Shown: positions 5,132 to 7,969 of the stretch, piece after piece | How the letters are laid out: each line of letters starts with the position of its first letter | How positions within the stretch are numbered: position 1 is the first letter of the stretch | From: Planctomycetota bacterium | GTDB lineage: Bacteria; Planctomycetota; Phycisphaerae; Tepidisphaerales; Tepidisphaeraceae | Length of the DNA stretch: 7,969 bases | NCBI GenBank assembly: GCA_023417885.1 | Contig: JAEZED010000013.1 | Span: forward strand, 1-7,969 | Reading direction: 5' to 3' | The notes under the pieces: model-generated | Databases searched by the model: none | Told to the model about the DNA's origin: nothing | The model's input: the letters and a program-made list of their open reading frames with translations, nothing else | Program-made: the position numbers and the translations under genes

Positions 5132-6742
5132 ATGAGCTACCAGCTTTCACGGCTCCATGCGGATCATCCGATGCTCGCAGATTCCGGACCCGCGCTGCGG
5201 GCCTTCCGGGAGGCGGTGGATGACCTGCTGCATGTCCGCGCGGCGGGCTACCGGCGGCTCTGGGCCTACTACCGAAACCCGATGCGCCTCTGGCCCGCCC
5301 CTGCCGGAAGCGACTACACCGGCAGCGAGCGCCCCTATCGCCAGGCGCAGGAGTGGGGCCTCCCCCCGCGCATCACCGGCGAGGCGGCGGGCGAGGAGCC
5401 CTTCCAGGAGGCCTCCCTCGACATCGCGCGCAAGGAAGTCGTCATCGAGAACGACATCGGCTGGCGCATCGACACCAACGTCGACTTCCTCTTCGGGCGC
5501 AGCATCGTCCTCGACTCCGCTGCGCCGGACCAGGCGCGGGCGGCGTACCTCGGCGAGCTGCTGCGGCAGATCCTGGCCAACCACGGCGGACTCGCGTTCC
5601 TCCAGCGCATGTCGCTGATCGGCGCGGTCTACGGCAGTGTCGATGTGCTCGTGAAGCTCGACGCCGACCGCCTCGAGCGGCTCCTGGGGAAAGGCACGGA
5701 CGACGAGCCCGTGGCGCCGGCCGCCTGCAACACCAGCACCCTCGGCGGCACGACGGCAGAAACCCCGTCGGACGCCGCACCCGCGGAGGTGCTGGCCTCG
5801 CTGATTCACCTGGAGCTGGTCGAGCCGGCACGCGCCCTGCCGCTGCTGGCGCCGCGCGACGTCACGGAGATCCGAGGCTATGCGCAGGTCTACCGGCTGC
5901 CGCGCGGCCCCGAGGCGGGCGATCGCGGCCCGGCGGAGTCGGACGATCGCGGCTGGCTGCGCCGCCTGCTGGCGCCGGTCAGCGGAGCGACGGACGTGGA
6001 CGAAGGGATCACGGTGGTGGAGATCATCACGCCGCGCGCGTGGCAGGTCTACCACGAGGAGCGGCTCGTCGATGCGGGGCAGAACCCGCTGGGGGTCGTG
6101 CCGCTGGTGCACGTGCAGAACCTGGCGCGGCCGTTCGAATACGAGGGGGGCAGCGACGTCGAGCCGCTGATCCCGCTCCAGGACGAACTGAACACGCGGC
6201 TGTCGGATCGTGCCAACCGCGTGGCGCTCCAGAGCATGAAGATGTACCTGGGCAACGGGATCGAGGGGTTCGGCGACGAGCCGGTGCAGCCCGGGCGCAT
6301 GTGGAGCACGGACAACCTCGATGCGCGCGTGACGGAGTTCGGCGGCGACGCCAGCGCGCCCAGCGAGGAAGCGGCGATCCGCGAAATCCGCGAGGCGATG
6401 GACAAGACCAGCGGGGTGAACCCGGTGGCGTCGGGGGCGATCCGCAACCGCGTCGGCAACCTGACGAGCGCCGCGGCGCTTCGGCTGACGTTCCAGTCGC
6501 TGCTGGCGCGCACGGAGCGGAAGCGCTCGAACTACGGAGCCGCGATCGAGCGGATCTGCGAGTTGGCGCTGACGTGGCTCGACGCCGCCGGCGTGCTGGA
6601 GACGGCGCCGAGCGAGCGTCGCGTGCGCATCACCTGGCCCCCCCCGATCCCCCCCAACACGACCGAGCTCCTGGAGCAGGCGCGGATGAAGCAGGCCCTG
6701 GGCATCGCGCCCGAGACGGTGCGGCGCGAGCTGGGGTACTGA
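5132..6742 (+). CDS. Phage portal protein (SPP1 Gp6-like)
   Basis: The product has 536 residues from the ATG at 5132. Portals form the dodecameric ring at one capsid vertex through which terminase pumps DNA. The features fit the SPP1 Gp6-like group: an early helical segment with aromatic residues; NVDFLFGRSI (116-125), matching the portal 'N-x-x-x-x-x-x-G' clip to wing entry; a core strand set ending in PLVHVQNL; a helix (PLIPLQDELNTRLSDRANRV); and the late NLTSAAALRL (443-452) with an amphipathic helix. The C-terminus ITWPPPIPPN (500-509) followed by helices is typical of these proteins. Residues about 190-290 form a Gly/Ala/Asp-rich insert that is probably flexible. The start is unsure: the frame stays open to 5021 (TTG) and 5030 (ATG), adding 34-37 Arg-rich residues, while ATG 5132 and ATG 5171 lack or only weakly have an SD. 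5132 is chosen because the Arg-rich extension looks non-coding and overlaps two inverted repeats. Confidence 0.9.
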   Translation: MSYQLSRLHADHPMLADSGPALRAFREAVDDLLHVRAAGYRRLWAYYRNPMRLWPAPAGSDYTGSERPYRQAQEWGLPPRITGEAAGEEPFQEASLDIARKEVVIENDIGWRIDTNVDFLFGRSIVLDSAAPDQARAAYLGELLRQILANHGGLAFLQRMSLIGAVYGSVDVLVKLDADRLERLLGKGTDDEPVAPAACNTSTLGGTTAETPSDAAPAEVLASLIHLELVEPARALPLLAPRDVTEIRGYAQVYRLPRGPEAGDRGPAESDDRGWLRRLLAPVSGATDVDEGITVVEIITPRAWQVYHEERLVDAGQNPLGVVPLVHVQNLARPFEYEGGSDVEPLIPLQDELNTRLSDRANRVALQSMKMYLGNGIEGFGDEPVQPGRMWSTDNLDARVTEFGGDASAPSEEAAIREIREAMDKTSGVNPVASGAIRNRVGNLTSAAALRLTFQSLLARTERKRSNYGAAIERICELALTWLDAAGVLETAPSERRVRITWPPPIPPNTTELLEQARMKQALGIAPETVRRELGY

Positions 6743-6941
6743 ACCGCTGAACAACAAACCGCATGCAGACCTGGGCGCGGGATCGGGAGCGAGCTTGCTC
6801 AAGAGACGCCGAAGCGGCCCAACGCGGCCGGGCGAAGACCCCTCCACAAAGCCGCTCCCGTCCCGTGTCCCTCGCGCCCCCTGCACACACCCGGCCGCCC
6901 CGCGAGGCGCCGACCACCCCGGGAGGCGAGACGCCAACCCG
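6743..6941. other. Left part of the portal-to-capsid gap
   Basis: The whole gap (6743-7189) is 447 bp. In this first part I see no convincing gene, terminator or promoter. A 60-codon frame (6763-6945) encodes a Pro/Arg/Ala-rich peptide without recognisable features; its stop overlaps the ATG at 6942. Phage head operons often carry a protease or scaffold gene between portal and capsid; none is visible here. Confidence 0.4.
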
Positions 6942-7145
6942 ATGACACCCATCAACCCGAGCACCATGAAACCGATCACTTCACCCCCTCGCGCCGCCCG
7001 CCCGCCGATGCCGGTGCCCGGCCCGCTCCCACGCCGCCGCCTGATCGAGCTCGCCTGTGCCATCGCACACCGGCCGACGCGGCAGCAACTGCTGGAATAC
7101 CTCGCGCTGCGGCGCTTCCTCCACCGCCCCACACGTAACCCCTGA
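6942..7145 (+). CDS. Small hypothetical protein between portal and capsid
   Basis: The predicted product has 67 residues from ATG 6942 (alternative ATG 6966 gives 59). The first third is Pro-rich. Residues about 29-63 (starting LPRRRLIELACAIAHRPT) read as two short basic amphipathic helices, the second beginning QQLLEYLALRR. GGAGG at 6922-6926 is 15 bases before ATG 6942, farther than ideal. The frame is unbroken from 6795, but upstream codons look random. Its place between portal and capsid, where small head-assembly factors often lie, is the main argument. It is far smaller than known scaffolds. I do not recognise the family, and it could be a chance frame in GC-rich DNA. Confidence 0.32.
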   Translation: MTPINPSTMKPITSPPRAARPPMPVPGPLPRRRLIELACAIAHRPTRQQLLEYLALRRFLHRPTRNP

Positions 7146-7179
7146 CCCCCAACTCCCAACTCCTCACTCCCAAATCCAA
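7145..7179 (+). repeat. Short degenerate 7-bp repeat tract, unit ACTCCCA
   Basis: Five 7-base units run in register: ACCCCCA, ACTCCCA, ACTCCTC, ACTCCCA, AATCCAA. The period is the same as in the arrays at 4784-4976, with a different unit. The tract begins at the last base of the small ORF stop and ends in the ribosome-binding site of the capsid gene. The minus strand is rich in G runs (GGG, GGGGG, GGGG), so a quadruplex is conceivable, though one loop would be long. Confidence 0.6.
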
Positions 7180-7182
7180 GGA
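7178..7182 (+). promoter_or_regulatory. Ribosome-binding site of the capsid gene
   Basis: AAGGA lies 7 bases before the ATG at 7190. This spacing is near ideal and fixes the capsid start. Strong initiation fits the high copy number needed for a major capsid protein. Confidence 0.72.
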
Positions 7183-7189
7183 ACCACCC

Positions 7190-7969
7190 ATGCCCTTCAC
7201 CGGAAAAGCCACCTACTCCGCCGGCACCACGCTTCCCGAGATCGCCGAGGATGTCGCCGATCTCGTTGCCATCGCCGCCGCCACCGAGACGCCGCTGCTG
7301 GACCTGCTTGGCGACCCGTCGCGGCCGGCGCGATCGGTCATCCACGAGTGGCTCGAGGACGCGCCGCTTCCGCACACCGGCATCGTCGAGAGCTACGCCG
7401 ACCCGGACTCCCTGAACGTGGAGGACGGCTCCCCGTTTCGCGTGAACGATCACATCCGCGTCGGCACTTCCACGGAGGTGATGCGCATCGACGCGATCTC
7501 CGGCACCGAGCTCCAGGTCACCCGCGGCTTCGGGGGAACGGCCGAGGGTTCCGACCCCGCGGCTGGCGACATCGTCACGATCATCGGCAACCCGACGATC
7601 GAGGGAGCCGACGCGGACGTGTCGCGATTCACGACGCGGACGCGCGTGAGCAACGTCACGCAGATCTTCGCCGCGACCGTGGAGGTCTCCGGCAGCGAGC
7701 TGGCGGTCAATCAGCTCGGCGTGAAGGACGAGATGGACTACCAGAAGGCGATGCGCCTGCGCGAGCTGCTGCGCGACCTGGAGAACAGCGTGATCAACGG
7801 CGCCGCCGACGAGACCACGCCGGGCGGGAACGCCGACACACCGCGCAGCATGCGCGGCATCATCCCCTCGATCCAGAGCCATCGCTTCGCCCCGGGCGTC
7901 GACGACTTCCCCGCCGACACCACCCTCACCGAGCAGCAGCTCAACCTCGCCCTGCGCACGATCTGGGAG
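7190..7969 (+). CDS. Major capsid protein, SU10 type (3' partial)
   Basis: The frame from ATG 7190 stays open for 260 codons to the right edge, so the C-terminus is missing. The N-terminus (MPFTGKATYSAGTTLPEIAE) resembles SU10-family capsid proteins, as do RVSNVTQIF (152-160), VEVSGSELAVNQLGVKDE (164-181) and the long helix AMRLRELLRDLENSVING (187-204), which would be the spine helix of an HK97-type fold. TPRSMRGI (217-224) is also usual. Residues about 85-135 form an extra beta-rich insert with TRGFGGT (111-117), a motif seen in surface domains of phage structural proteins. The N-terminal segment (1-50) is helical and may act as the scaffold-like or N-arm region. The product assembles the icosahedral shell to which the portal is fitted. 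The family call is strong; full-length relatives are roughly 330-370 residues. Confidence 0.93.
   Translation, partial: MPFTGKATYSAGTTLPEIAEDVADLVAIAAATETPLLDLLGDPSRPARSVIHEWLEDAPLPHTGIVESYADPDSLNVEDGSPFRVNDHIRVGTSTEVMRIDAISGTELQVTRGFGGTAEGSDPAAGDIVTIIGNPTIEGADADVSRFTTRTRVSNVTQIFAATVEVSGSELAVNQLGVKDEMDYQKAMRLRELLRDLENSVINGAADETTPGGNADTPRSMRGIIPSIQSHRFAPGVDDFPADTTLTEQQLNLALRTIWE

Noticed and set aside
4735..5150. Small minus-strand ORFs with repetitive SLV/HWSLV or KDKGQ peptides
   Set aside because: These come directly from translating the 7-bp repeats, which give periodic peptides in any frame.
5147..7882. A 911-codon open frame on the minus strand across portal and capsid genes
   Set aside because: It is antisense to two genes with clear family motifs. 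Its product is rich in Arg, Ala, His and Asp repeats, as expected for a GC-driven shadow frame, and it crosses non-coding gaps without any domain.

Overview
This window is about 8 kb of very GC-rich bacterial or phage DNA. It carries the DNA-packaging and head-assembly section of a tailed-phage-type element (prophage, phage-like island or domesticated relic). Four products are recognisable at protein level: a large terminase with Walker A, Walker B and RNase H-like nuclease motifs; an SPP1 Gp6-like portal; the start of an SU10-type major capsid protein running off the right edge; and a PhzF-family isomerase/epimerase between terminase and portal. Taxonomy cannot be fixed. High GC, intergenic 7-bp tandem repeats and an ABC-ATPase/GNAT pair beside the terminase would fit Planctomycetota or a similar environmental phylum, but that is a low-confidence impression. 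No integrase, lysogeny regulator, tail, lysis, tRNA, rRNA or CRISPR feature is visible.

Layout. (1) 3-305, + strand: C-terminal end of an ABC-type ATPase domain. (2) 286-999, - strand: a two-zinc-ribbon protein with a C-terminal membrane anchor, overlapping the ATPase end by 20 bp. (3) 1000-1265: divergent spacer with no convincing gene. (4) 1266-3856, + strand: a tight run of GNAT acetyltransferase, probable small terminase and large terminase. The GNAT stop overlaps the next start (TGATG), and the two terminase genes are 33 bp apart. (5) 3857-3956: short spacer with a nested inverted repeat. (6) 3957-4781: PhzF-like enzyme. (7) 4782-5131: non-coding stretch with two opposed arrays of 7-bp repeats, a 12-bp perfect hairpin and a GC-rich inverted repeat. 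(8) 5132-6742: portal; its start is uncertain. (9) 6743-7189: 447-bp gap with one doubtful small ORF and a second short heptad tract. (10) 7190-7969: major capsid protein, open at the right edge.

Working together: the small terminase would select DNA, and the large terminase would cut it and drive it through the portal into a shell of the capsid protein. The ABC-ATPase/GNAT pair lies at the head of the packaging genes, and the GNAT is translationally linked to the small terminase, so it probably belongs to the element. The PhzF gene has no evident role in virion assembly. It is bounded on both sides by structured or repetitive non-coding DNA and looks like a metabolic passenger. The points most worth following are this passenger, the opposed heptad arrays beside it, the ATPase/zinc-ribbon/GNAT arrangement, and a four-cysteine cluster inside the large terminase.
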